From NCBI GenBank assembly GCA_052390495.1, contig JBQTGW010000030.1, forward strand, positions 1-46,933: DNA of 46,933 nt, given 5' to 3'. The stretch is from GCA-003244245 sp052390495 (GTDB lineage Bacteria; Actinomycetota; Actinomycetes; Mycobacteriales; Pseudonocardiaceae). The notes beneath the pieces are model-generated. The model searched no databases. It saw only the letters and a list, made by a program, of their open reading frames with translations, and was not told the DNA's origin. Below, piece by piece: positions 23,791 through 31,821 of this stretch. Each line of letters opens with the position of its first letter. Within the stretch, counting starts at the first letter, position 1. Both the position numbers and the translations under genes were made by a program.

Positions 23791-23940
23791 AGACAAGCCG
23801 ACATCACCCAACGCCCGCACATGCAAGCAGTGCTGGACACCGCCCTCTCCCAAGCCTCCGACGAGGCGAAAGCCCGCTTCGCCGCCACGGCGCGCGGTGA
23901 GGTCCCCCAGCCTGAGAACGTACAACCACTGTCGACCTAG
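23665..23940 (+). CDS. XRE-type helix-turn-helix regulator, short form
   Basis: 91 residues (MSVVDRWTGREATLLRQALR at the start, then LSIRDFAAYLGIGMRTINKWEAR). The helix-turn-helix is at about 14-45, in the style of Cro/XRE proteins used by many actinomycetes in front of TPR or other effector domains. Here the protein stops after about 45 further residues, without a sensory domain. The ATG at 23665 has GTGAGG four bases upstream. It is divergent from the small-gene module and convergent with the hydrolase. It probably binds DNA near its own promoter. Confidence 0.82.
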   Translation: MSVVDRWTGREATLLRQALRLSIRDFAAYLGIGMRTINKWEARQADITQRPHMQAVLDTALSQASDEAKARFAATARGEVPQPENVQPLST

Positions 23941-23941
23941 C

Positions 23942-24772
23942 TCAAGCTCGGGTGCCTGCGGTGATCCATTCCGCTACCGTCCGGATCACGAAGGCTTGCC
24001 ACTCTTGGCTCTGGGGGTTCAGGTATTGGGGGTCTTCGTGGACCGCGAACCCATGCTGGGCACCCTCGATCTCGACCAGCTTGTGCTCGACCTGAAGCTG
24101 AGGAACCGCCGCCCGAGAGGACTCGACCGGGACGAAGGTGTCCTTGGCGCCGTGCACGATGAGCGTCGGCGCCGTGATCTCACCGAGCACCAGATGCACC
24201 TTGATCCAGAACACCTCGTTAAGCAGCGCGCGACCATGCTTGAAGCTCGGTGTGAAATCAATGTAACCCTGCGCGGTGAGCTGCTGGGCGACCTCGTCGT
24301 CGAGGTAGTCATCAGACCAGTAGGGCTTGTTGTCGATGGTGCGCTTCTTGTAGTCGAGTTGCGGGTTGAGCAGCACCAGCCGCGTCACGTCCGCTGGGCA
24401 CTTCGCCGCGTAGTAGGCGCACAGGCCGCCACTGAAGCTGGCACCGAGCAGGCTGACGTCTGACGCACCGGTTGCTTTCCGGACATGGGTGAGGGCCACC
24501 CGAATATCGTTGAGAATCGCGAAGAGCGTCAGCTCTTCCTGGCGTCCTTCGCTCTCCCCGTGTCCACGCAGATCGAACCGAAGCGACGCAACGCCGACCT
24601 CCCCCAGCCCCGCGGCGAGCCGGGTGAAGAAGCCGCCCTCCTCCCGCGTCACCCCGCCACCATGCACAAACACCACAGCACGCTCCGGCGTACCGTCCGG
24701 CGTCATGACCGTGCCTGCCAGGTGCAAACCGTCAAGAGTGCGGATCATCGCACTGGTCGAGCGGAGGGACAT
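23942..24772 (-). CDS. Alpha/beta hydrolase
   Basis: A 276-residue serine hydrolase. The oxyanion stretch FVHGGGVTREEGG lies near 35. The RFDLRGHGES motif near 70 is followed by the nucleophile elbow LGASFSGG near 110. The acid is likely the Asp of GAKDTFVP near 210, and the histidine the one in AQHGFAVHED near 240. This looks like the family of esterase/acyl-transfer enzymes with a YqiA/DLH-like plan. The ATG at 24772 has AAGGA seven bases upstream. Its stop lies one base from the stop of the XRE gene. It is bracketed by the 178-bp direct repeats, so it may have moved in as a block. Substrate unknown. Confidence 0.9.
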   Translation of the reverse strand: MSLRSTSAMIRTLDGLHLAGTVMTPDGTPERAVVFVHGGGVTREEGGFFTRLAAGLGEVGVASLRFDLRGHGESEGRQEELTLFAILNDIRVALTHVRKATGASDVSLLGASFSGGLCAYYAAKCPADVTRLVLLNPQLDYKKRTIDNKPYWSDDYLDDEVAQQLTAQGYIDFTPSFKHGRALLNEVFWIKVHLVLGEITAPTLIVHGAKDTFVPVESSRAAVPQLQVEHKLVEIEGAQHGFAVHEDPQYLNPQSQEWQAFVIRTVAEWITAGTRA

Positions 24773-24873
24773 GCTGGCTTCCTTTCGTCGGCCGATCACC
24801 TAAATCCATGGTCCCAGGAACATCACCTGGCGGGAGTGATCTGGTGGTGTCTCGGCCCGTGCACTCCTGACCA

Positions 24874-25052
24874 GGTTGCCTGGTACTACGCTGCGTGCGG
24901 TGTTTCTGACCGAGGAGTGTGGTGCTCATGAGCGTCGTCGACCGCTGGACGGCCGAAAAGCAGCGCTGCTCCGCCAAGCGCTGCGACTCAGCGTCCGCGA
25001 CTTCGCCGCCTACCTCCGGATCGGCATGCGAACGATCAACAAATGGGAAGCC
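24874..25052. repeat. 178-bp direct repeat, copy B (decayed)
   Basis: Begins ggttgcctggtactacgctg and runs to gaagcc. Relative to copy A it has one extra base in the leader (gcgtgcgg), one before the start codon (gtgctcatg) and one base missing after the ninth codon (ggacggccg for ggaccggccg). It contains the frameshifted start of the decayed regulator below. Confidence 0.88.
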
Positions 25053-25285
25053 CGAAGCGCGCCCGGCGCCGAGCCGAGACACTCGTCGACCTGGCTAGAA
25101 CACGCGCCCGGCAGCAGGACGCTGAGGAAGCCGCCGGTGTGGCCTGCGAGGCATTGGAGATCGCGGTCGAGACCGGATCCGTGGCCGGGATCCAGCGCGT
25201 CGCACGATTCCGTCTCGAACTCGCCGACTGGAACGGCACCCGAGCGGTCACGATGCTCGACGAGCAGCTAGCCGATGCCATCTGA
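24928..25285 (+). pseudogene. Decayed XRE/TPR-type regulator
   Basis: ATG at 24928 opens as MSVVDRWT and loses frame at once through a one-base deletion. The helix-turn-helix (LLRQALRLSVRDFAAYLRIG, then MRTINKWEAR) continues in the next frame. A third frame then carries ARRRAETLVDLARTRARQQD and EALEIAVETGSVAGIQRVARFRLELADWNG, which looks like the C-terminal end of an XRE regulator with TPR-type repeats. The long middle of such a protein is missing. So the gene has an internal deletion plus two frameshifts. Confidence 0.75.
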
Positions 25286-26204
25286 AGATAGGCGGGAGTC
25301 GGTCCCCTACGGCTGGTGGCCGTCCTCGATCGGGGCCGCCCTGGTCGCGGCGCGATCAACTAGCTACGACGCTGTCCATACCACCGCAGATACCGTTGCC
25401 TGGCTGGAGACACGTCCCACCGACGGCCGCACCGCGGTGGCGACGTGGACCCTGGACCAGGGCACCAGGGACGCCACACCAGAGGGCTTCAACGTCGGCA
25501 CGAGCATCCATGGCTACGGCGGAGGCGCCTACACCTACACACCAGCGGGACTGGTCGTCGTGAATGCCGAGGACCAGCGCTTATACCTGATCGGCCCCGA
25601 TCGAGCGTCCCGCCCGATCACGCCCACTAGCGACGACCGGTACGGCGACATGCGACCCCTGGATGCCACGACGCTGATCTGTGTCCGAGAGCGACCCGGT
25701 GGACCCAGCGATCTCGTCGTCCTCCCCCTCGACGGCTCCGTGCCACCGCGCCCCCTACACGAAGGACACGACTTCTACGCCTTCCCCCGAACCAGCCCCG
25801 ACAGGCGGCAGCTGGCCTGGGTCACCTGGGACAACCCGAACCTGCCCTGGGACGCCAGCGACCTCTGGGTCGCCGACCTGCGCGGTGCCCGCCTCGGCCC
25901 GGCCCGGCACGTCGCGGGCGGCCCAGACGAGTCCGTCACCCAGCCCGAATGGGGGCCCGACGGCGCGCTGCACTTCATCTCCGACCGCTCCGGCTGGTGG
26001 AATCTGCACCGCGCACGGGACCACCAGGTGACACCGCTGCTGCCGATGCAAGCCGAGTTCGCCGACGCACCCTGGGAGCTCGACTACTCCACATACGTCC
26101 TTCTGTCCGATGGGCGCATCGCCTGCCGCTACCGCCGGCAGGGGCTCGATCACCTCGGCATCCTCGACTCCGCCACGAGATACCTGGAGCCCCTGGCGGC
26201 GTAG
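25275..26204 (+). pseudogene. S9-type peptidase, N-terminal beta-propeller only (truncated)
   Basis: 309 residues that match the propeller half of acylaminoacyl-peptidase-like S9 proteins (SVPYGWWPSSIGAALVA, GGGAYTYTPAGLVVVN, LAWVTWDNPNLPWDASDLWVADL, PEWGPDGALHFISDRSGWWNL). A full-length relative is about 600-650 residues, with a C-terminal alpha/beta hydrolase domain (GxSxGG and the catalytic Asp and His). That part is absent: the frame stops at 26204 with TAG, right where the catalytic half should begin, and an unrelated VOC gene follows. Likely non-functional as a peptidase. The frame itself is intact, so a separate propeller protein is possible. Confidence 0.75.
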
Positions 26205-26243
26205 GGGCGCCCGCGGTCGACCGAGATACGCAGGGAGTTGCCA

Positions 26244-26648
26244 GTGGATTTCACGATTCATCATGCCGCCATCAGCGCGATCGATATGGCAGAATCCGTG
26301 GCGTTCTACGAACAGTTCGGATTTAGGGTCGTGCTGCACTGGAAAGCTCCGGACGGCGAGCTGGAAATCGCGCATCTCAAGCTCGGCGCGAACTACCTGG
26401 AGATCTTCTGGTATCGAGAACAGGTGCCCGCACCTGAGACGGCGGAATCCCTGGTGACAGATCTTCCTCGGATCGGCGTCAAACACTTTGCCTTTGAAGT
26501 CGGCCATCGAGGCGTGGTGGTTCCTATTCCCCGACGCGGTCGAGGCGGTCCGGCCTCGTACCTGGAAGGACAAGTTGCCGCGGCAACCTCGAGACGTCGA
26601 GCTGATCGATCAGCCGAAGAAGGCCCTCCAGCAGGCGACCAAAGATAG
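26244..26648 (+). CDS. VOC (glyoxalase/bleomycin-resistance fold) protein, end likely shifted
   Basis: 134 residues. The first 85 fit a VOC half (MDFTIHHAAISAIDMAESVAF, then LEIAHLKLGANYLEIFWYRE and GVKHFAFEV), with the metal-binding His near residue 7 and Glu near 50. After HFAFEV the reading frame turns into an Arg/Gly/Pro-rich run. In the next frame (26488-26778) there is instead a plausible continuation (AIEAWWFLFPDAVEAVRPRT, later DVELIDQPKKALQQ) that I cannot assign. A frameshift or fusion near 26490 is probable. The GTG at 26244 has AGGGAG six bases upstream. Confidence 0.6.
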   Translation: MDFTIHHAAISAIDMAESVAFYEQFGFRVVLHWKAPDGELEIAHLKLGANYLEIFWYREQVPAPETAESLVTDLPRIGVKHFAFEVGHRGVVVPIPRRGRGGPASYLEGQVAAATSRRRADRSAEEGPPAGDQR

Positions 26649-26799
26649 GCGTGCGCCCGAATACACAGAGTCCGACTCTCCGACGATCGCTGCCTACATC
26701 AGGGAGAGATCGCTCATCCCGCTCTGTCCGTGTAAGTCATACGACCGCATGGTAACGCTGGCGAATTCCATCGTCTGAGCCGCGCACCCGTAAGCGGGG

Positions 26800-27294
26800 T
26801 CAGGGGTGCGGACTGGTGGGTGCGGGTTCGGCGAAGGCGAGCCAGACGTAGCAGAGGCCGAACATGAACAGCAGCCCGGTCGCGATGCCCTCGATTTGCA
26901 GGGGCGTCACGAGGAGCAGCCCTCCCGGAAGGAGGGCAGCCAGGACCATCAGCGTGTATAGCACCGGATCCGCCGCCCGCAGGAACTGCCCCGCCAACGC
27001 GAGGGGACTCCCAGGTAGCTGCAGGAATGACAACGACTCGACCAGGCCCACCAGTCCGCCGATGATGAACACGATCCGCCACAGCAGTCCGCCGTCGCCA
27101 CCTCCGCTGAGCAACGCGCCTAGACCGAGGAACCCCGGTAGGAAGAAATGCAGCGCGATGTGCAGGTTCCAGCGATGACGTCGCGGATCACTGCGCCATC
27201 TGCCGTCGGCGAGCTGCAGGAACGCGAACCAGATGCCCAGCAGCGTGAAGCTCATGGCGCTCAACGTCTGGTAGAACTCGGTCGTCGCATTCAC
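26800..27294 (-). CDS. Integral membrane protein of unknown function
   Basis: 164 residues with about four to five hydrophobic helices (MSFTLLGIWFAFLQLA, FFLPGFLGLGALLSGG, IVFIIGGLVGLVESLSF, VLYTLMVLAALLPGGLLLV, IATGLLFMFGLCYVWLAF). No enzymatic motif. The GTG at 27294 has GAGG about ten bases upstream. It stands alone between rightward genes. It could be a small transporter or an uncharacterised membrane protein. I do not recognise a family. Confidence 0.7.
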   Translation of the reverse strand: MNATTEFYQTLSAMSFTLLGIWFAFLQLADGRWRSDPRRHRWNLHIALHFFLPGFLGLGALLSGGGDGGLLWRIVFIIGGLVGLVESLSFLQLPGSPLALAGQFLRAADPVLYTLMVLAALLPGGLLLVTPLQIEGIATGLLFMFGLCYVWLAFAEPAPTSPHP

Positions 27295-27451
27295 ATTGCA
27301 CCGTCCTCGCTGACACCCCTCCGCACCATGATCTACACTATCGCGTCTTGACGCGCCGGATGCTCTTCAGCAGCCGCTGCGGAGCATGGCGGCTGCCCCT
27401 CGTCGGCGGTAGCCGGAGGCTGCCGGGGTGTGAAAATATCGTGGTGGCGTT

Positions 27452-27476
27452 GCGAAATTTTCGCTAGAGTATCGCT
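27452..27476 (+). promoter_or_regulatory. Palindrome and leaderless -10 of the AAA_14 gene
   Basis: GCGAAATTTTCGC (27452-27464) is an inverted repeat of six-base arms around one T. It abuts TAGAGT (27465-27470), a TAnnnT -10, which is six bases from the GTG at 27477. The transcript should therefore be leaderless, and a repressor on the palindrome would block it. The region is AT-rich compared with its neighbours. Confidence 0.5.
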
Positions 27477-28694
27477 GTGTACCCCCGAGGGATTCGCCCC
27501 CGGATCGAACGAGCGCTGCTCGACACGCCAGCAGTGTTCGTCACTGGGCCCCGGCAGTCTGGCAAGAGCACGCTGGTCCGGCTCATCCGGCAGGACGGTT
27601 ACGTGACGCTGGACCGGGCGACGGTGCGCGCCGGAGCCGGGGCGGACCCGGACGGGTTCGTCGCCGGTCTGCCGGTTCCCGTGGCACTCGACGAGGTGCA
27701 GCGGGTGCCCGATCTCCTGCTGGCGCTGAAGGCCGAGATTGATGAGAACCGCCAACCGGGCCGGTTCCTGCTCACCGGCTCGGCGAATGTTCTGATGCTG
27801 CCAAAGGTGGCGGATGCGTTGCCTGGCCGGATGGAGATCGTCGAGCTGTGGCCGCTCTCCCAAGGCGAAATCGACAACCGACCGGAGAGCTTCGTCGACG
27901 CGGTCTTCGAGACGGTGTTGCCCGCAGTCGTCGGCACTCGGGTTTCCCGCGGCGAGTTGTTCGACCGAATCCTGTGCGGCGGATTTCCGGAGTCGTTGCA
28001 GCGTCCAGTGGACCGGCGTGCGGACTGGTTCGAGTCTTACCTGACTGCTGTGGTTGAGCGGGAGGTTCGCGATCTGTCGAATGTGGGTAGCGTGGCCGAG
28101 TTGACGATGATGATCCAGCTTATCGCCGCTCGCGCCGGGTCGCTGTTCAATCTCGCTGATGTGGCGCGAGGCGCTCAACTTCCACACAGCACGGCCCGTA
28201 ACTACCTCGGCCTGCTCCGGGCCGTATTTCTGGTGGCCGATGTGCCGGCCTGGACCACGAGCCTCACCAGACGGATCGTTCGGGCACCCAAGCTAGTCTT
28301 GATCGACAGTGGGTTGACTGCGCACCTCCTGGGTATTGGACCTGCGCGTTTGGCGACCGAGCCACACCTGGCAGGTGGGCTACTCGAGGCATTCGTGGCC
28401 ATGGAGCTGCGCAAACAGATCAGCTGGAGCCACATTCGGCCCGGCCTGGCGCACTTCAGAACAAGGAGCGGCGAGGAGGTTGACTTGGTGATGGAGGCGC
28501 GCGACGGAACCATAGTCGGAATCGAGGTCAAGTCCTCGGCCACGGTCCGTAGCGGCGACTTCGCTGGCCTGCGGGTACTTGCGGAGATCACCGGTCACCG
28601 CTTCCGGCGGGGCGTCGTGTTGTATACCGGGACCGACGTCGTGTCGTTCGGGCCCAAGCTAGTCGCCGCACCCGTGTCGCTGCTCTGGTCGTGA
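27477..28694 (+). CDS. AAA_14 ATPase with DUF4143 domain
   Basis: 405 residues. The N-terminal AAA+ domain has Walker A TGPRQSGKST (near 23-32), Walker B VPVALDEVQRVPD (near 68) and the sensor stretch FLLTGSANVLML (near 98). The C-terminal DUF4143 domain (about 180-395) holds TRSGEEVDLVMEARDGTIVGIEVKSSATV, a D...ExK pattern typical of PD-(D/E)XK-like folds. Proteins of this type are scattered, often next to mobile or defence genes, and few have a known role. The GTG at 27477 is chosen on the leaderless promoter. It is convergent with the winged-helix gene. Integration-type GC and codon use are not obviously different. Confidence 0.88.
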   Translation: MYPRGIRPRIERALLDTPAVFVTGPRQSGKSTLVRLIRQDGYVTLDRATVRAGAGADPDGFVAGLPVPVALDEVQRVPDLLLALKAEIDENRQPGRFLLTGSANVLMLPKVADALPGRMEIVELWPLSQGEIDNRPESFVDAVFETVLPAVVGTRVSRGELFDRILCGGFPESLQRPVDRRADWFESYLTAVVEREVRDLSNVGSVAELTMMIQLIAARAGSLFNLADVARGAQLPHSTARNYLGLLRAVFLVADVPAWTTSLTRRIVRAPKLVLIDSGLTAHLLGIGPARLATEPHLAGGLLEAFVAMELRKQISWSHIRPGLAHFRTRSGEEVDLVMEARDGTIVGIEVKSSATVRSGDFAGLRVLAEITGHRFRRGVVLYTGTDVVSFGPKLVAAPVSLLWS

Positions 28695-28699
28695 CAGCT

Positions 28700-29761
28700 C
28701 TACGGAAGGGCCTCGTACAGTCGTTGAACCGCGTCGTGAACCGTGCTCGAAAATGAGGTGAACGGTGTGGCGAGCACGGTCTGCTTAGCACCGCGACCGG
28801 TTCGCTTCCAGGTACCGACGACCTCGCCGTCGGCGATAACGGTCGGCTGGAACATACCGTTGCTGCCGGGGACGATGCGCTGGGCGAACTCGGCGGGCAA
28901 CGCAGCGCCGCGATCCTGGTAGCCCAGTATGTATTCGTCGAAACCGGGGAGCAGGAAAACTCCCTGCGCACGACTTCGGCACGAGTCGAGTAACACTCTC
29001 GTCTGTGGGTGCATAAAATACTCGACGCCGTCGACCTCGATACGTTCAAGCTGAGGTCTTGCGATGGCGAGTCCGGTCTTGACGTCGGCCGAGACGAGCT
29101 TCGTCCACCACGCGAAATCTTTGACGGTGGCCGGTCCGTGGCTGTGGAAGTAGCGCAGCACCCACTCGCCGAGGGCCTCCTCGCGCTCGGGCCGCCTGGG
29201 ATGGGGCACCCACTCGTCGAGCAGCACAATGCACTGCTCGCCGTCTCGTACCGGCCCGTAGCAGAGTGTTCCGGTCTGCGCGAGGTGCCAGATGAAGTGG
29301 TAGCTGCGCTGCTTCACCGTGAGCAGGCCGGCTTCGTCCCAGATGGCCAGCAGGGCGTCCCGGCGCAGTTGTCGCCCACCTGCCAAGGCGTCGGTGGCGA
29401 GTTGCCTGGCGTGCTCGATGCTGCGCTGGTCCAGGCCGAGCGCTGCGCGTCGCGAGGCCGCTCCCGCGAGTAAGCGCTCGGTCGTAAGGCCCAGCATCCA
29501 CGGCAGGTCTTCGGCCAGGACGAAATGCAGGGTGCCACGCATCGGCCACGATCTGACGATCTCACCCGCGTTCAGCGCCGCCTCGACACCCTGTCGGGTG
29601 CGCGACTCGGTTCGCAGCGCGATCGAGGCAACGGCCCCTGGATAGTCCTGTGCCTGCGCGGCCGTGAGCCAGCGCACAGCGTCGGTCGCCGTGGCACAGC
29701 CGGGTCCGGCAATGCGCTGCGCTGCGAGCCTGAGCAAGGCGATGTCGTGCGGCGTCGTCAT
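28700..29761 (-). CDS. Winged-helix DNA-binding protein (HTH_42/YcaQ-like)
   Basis: 353 residues of the winged helix DNA-binding family that includes YcaQ-like/AlkX-type DNA glycosylases (ALLRLAAQRI, LTAAQAQDYPGAVASIALRT, SWPMRGTLHFVLAEDLPWML, LLPGFDEYILGYQDRGA, FQPTVIADGEVVGTWKRTGRG). The glycosylase function is established only for some members, and this one falls in the broader group. ATG 29761 is chosen because the frame upstream has no family likeness. TACGAT lies nine bases before it, so the transcript may be nearly leaderless. Confidence 0.88.
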   Translation of the reverse strand: MTTPHDIALLRLAAQRIAGPGCATATDAVRWLTAAQAQDYPGAVASIALRTESRTRQGVEAALNAGEIVRSWPMRGTLHFVLAEDLPWMLGLTTERLLAGAASRRAALGLDQRSIEHARQLATDALAGGRQLRRDALLAIWDEAGLLTVKQRSYHFIWHLAQTGTLCYGPVRDGEQCIVLLDEWVPHPRRPEREEALGEWVLRYFHSHGPATVKDFAWWTKLVSADVKTGLAIARPQLERIEVDGVEYFMHPQTRVLLDSCRSRAQGVFLLPGFDEYILGYQDRGAALPAEFAQRIVPGSNGMFQPTVIADGEVVGTWKRTGRGAKQTVLATPFTSFSSTVHDAVQRLYEALP

Positions 29762-29861
29762 GTCTGCCGCATCGTAGGCGTTGGCAGATCGGTCCTTTCG
29801 CAAACGCCGTGCATGAACGAACAACCCACCGTGCATGAGCGCACGACATGCCGGGGGCGGG

Positions 29862-31019
29862 TCAGCGGGGGCGGGTGAGGCCAGCCTGGGCGGCGTCGCG
29901 GGAGAGGATCACTTGGTCGATGCGGTTCAGGGCCTGGGCCGAGCGGGGAGACGGTGGGGCCACACTGAGGTCCATCAGCCGGATCGGCGGGCCTAGGTCG
30001 ACGAGGGTGGGCAGGTATTCGGCCTGGGTCACTCGCCACCCGTTGCTCGGTGTCAGGGTGAAGGTGAACCGGGCGAGCACACCCTCCTCGGTGCTGCCGC
30101 GCGGTTCGGCGTGCCGCGCCACATGGTTACCCAGGCCGTAGGCGACCCATTCGCCGTCGATCAGTTCGAAGGGCTGCACGACATGGGCGTGGTGTCCGAC
30201 GATGAGGTCCACGGCGGGGTCGGCAAGCAGCCGCGCGGTGAGTTCCCGCTGCACATCAGTCGGTTCGGCCTGGTATTCAGTCCCCCAGTGCAGGCTCGCG
30301 ATCACCACGTCCGCACCGGCCTGCTTGGCCGCCCGAGCGGCGCGCAGCACGGCCGCGGGGTCCAGCGTGTTGGCCAGCCAGGGCGCGTCCGCCGGAAGCT
30401 TGAGGCCGTTGAAGCCGTAGGTGAACGAAACGTGCGCCACCCGGGCCACGCCGAGGTCGAGGATCAGCGGTCGGGCCGCCTCCTGGGCGGAGCGGGCCGA
30501 CCCGGTGTGCGCCAGCCCAGCCGCGTCCAGCGCGTCGAGAGTGCGGCGCACACCTCCACGGCCCTGATCGAGGGTGTGGTTGGAGGCCGTGCTGCAACTG
30601 TCGTAGCCGGTCCTGGCCAACGCAGCCGCGATCTGTGGCGGGGCGTTGAAGCTGGGGTAGCCGACGTAGGGTCCCGCAGGTTCGGCCAGTGGCACCTCCA
30701 GGTGGCACAGCGCAAGGTCGGCTGCGGACACTGCCGGGGCGACGCCCGCAAGCAGCGGGCCGAAGTCGGGCACCGCAGTGCCCGAGTCCGCGACGGCCTG
30801 TGCCGTCAGCGCCGGGTGGATCAGCACGTCGCCGCTGGCCACCACTGTGAACGACACCGCCGCCGGGGTTGGGACGCTCACCGCTGGTGCGGAAGAGCTC
30901 GCCCCTGGTGCCGACACGGTCGGCTGCCGGTTCCTTTCCCGGTCCGGGGCGGCCACCGAGTAAACCAGCGCCAGGACAGCGCCGAACAGCCCAGCGACCA
31001 CGACGGTGTTGCGCCCCAT
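29862..31019 (-). CDS. CapA-family metallophosphatase-like protein
   Basis: 385 residues with an uncleaved or signal-type N-terminal hydrophobic segment (VVVAGLFGAVLALVYSVAA, about 5-23). A Pro/Ala/Ser-rich spacer is followed by the PGA_cap domain: VVASGDVLIHPALT near 60, ALCHLEVPLAEP near 105, ASNHTLDQG near 145, VIASLHWGTEY near 240, VDLIVGHHAHVVQPFELIDG near 275. The Asp/His/Asn residues of the calcineurin-like fold are present. CapA proteins act in poly-gamma-glutamate or capsule synthesis; the substrate here is unknown. It follows the CoxG-like gene by eight bases, so the two are co-transcribed. Confidence 0.9.
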   Translation of the reverse strand: MGRNTVVVAGLFGAVLALVYSVAAPDRERNRQPTVSAPGASSSAPAVSVPTPAAVSFTVVASGDVLIHPALTAQAVADSGTAVPDFGPLLAGVAPAVSAADLALCHLEVPLAEPAGPYVGYPSFNAPPQIAAALARTGYDSCSTASNHTLDQGRGGVRRTLDALDAAGLAHTGSARSAQEAARPLILDLGVARVAHVSFTYGFNGLKLPADAPWLANTLDPAAVLRAARAAKQAGADVVIASLHWGTEYQAEPTDVQRELTARLLADPAVDLIVGHHAHVVQPFELIDGEWVAYGLGNHVARHAEPRGSTEEGVLARFTFTLTPSNGWRVTQAEYLPTLVDLGPPIRLMDLSVAPPSPRSAQALNRIDQVILSRDAAQAGLTRPR

Positions 31020-31027
31020 GCGACGCG

Positions 31028-31732
31028 TCAGCGGTTGCGCAGCCAGCGGAGGATGACCAGCAGCAGGACCAGCCCGCCGATCACCGGTGCGACCCGCTTG
31101 GCGACCGCTCCCCCTGAGACCGCCAGCAGGTCGATCTCCTCATCCGCCTGCTGCGGCACCAGCCGGGCTGGCACCGGTGGCACCTGCCCGGTCGAAGGAG
31201 CCTGCGGTGCCGACGGGGCCGAGGCCGCTGACTCGGCCAGGCCAGCCGGGCTGTCGGGCCTGTCCGGACTGGGCAGGGCCGCCTGCTTCGGCGAGCCGAG
31301 GTTGCTGGCCAGGCAGTCGGCGAACTGGCTGATGATTTTCTTGCCGACGTCCTCTATCAGGCCGCGACCGAACTGAGCCGGCTTGCCCATAATGGACAGC
31401 TGAGTCTTCACCGTGACGGTGGTGGCTTCGCCGTTCTCGATCAGGCTAGCGCTGACGGTGGCCGAAGCGGTGCCCTGGCCCCCGGATGCCGAAGCGGACG
31501 CCTCGATCACAGCGCGGTGCGCCACCTCGTCGGTCTCGATGAAGCGGCCAGACCCTTTGTACAGCAATGAGATCGGGCCCAACCGAACCTTCACCGTCCC
31601 GGCAAACTCGGCACCATCAACCGAGGTCACGGTGGCGCCTGGAAAACACAGAGCGACGCGCTCGGGATCGAGAAGTGCCCGCCAGACCGTGTCAACCGGC
31701 GCCGGAACAGTGAATGTGTGCTCGATCTTCAT
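31028..31732 (-). CDS. CoxG-like SRPBCC protein with C-terminal membrane anchor
   Basis: 234 residues. The N-terminal domain (1-150) is the CoxG/START-like fold (MKIEHTFTVPAPVDTVWRAL, RVALCFPGATVTSVDG, FAGTVKVRLGPISLLYKGSGRF, GLIEDVGKKIISQFADCLASN). A Pro/Ala-rich linker follows and then one transmembrane helix (VAPVIGGLVLLLVILRWL) with a basic end, so the domain is held at the inner side of the membrane. CoxG is known to take part in maturation of molybdenum CO dehydrogenase. Whether that holds here is uncertain because no cox genes are nearby. The ATG at 31732 has GGGAGG nine bases upstream. Confidence 0.87.
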   Translation of the reverse strand: MKIEHTFTVPAPVDTVWRALLDPERVALCFPGATVTSVDGAEFAGTVKVRLGPISLLYKGSGRFIETDEVAHRAVIEASASASGGQGTASATVSASLIENGEATTVTVKTQLSIMGKPAQFGRGLIEDVGKKIISQFADCLASNLGSPKQAALPSPDRPDSPAGLAESAASAPSAPQAPSTGQVPPVPARLVPQQADEEIDLLAVSGGAVAKRVAPVIGGLVLLLVILRWLRNR

Positions 31733-31821
31733 GCAGGTCAGCCTCCCACGACGCACAGCCGTGACGACAGTCCCCTTAGCTACCGCCCTTCTAGTTACCG
31801 CCATTCCTAACCGCCGGACAC

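Noticed and set aside
25755..26573. Leftward open frame of 272 codons
   Set aside because: Shadow of the S9 propeller and VOC frames on the other strand, which carry recognisable motifs.
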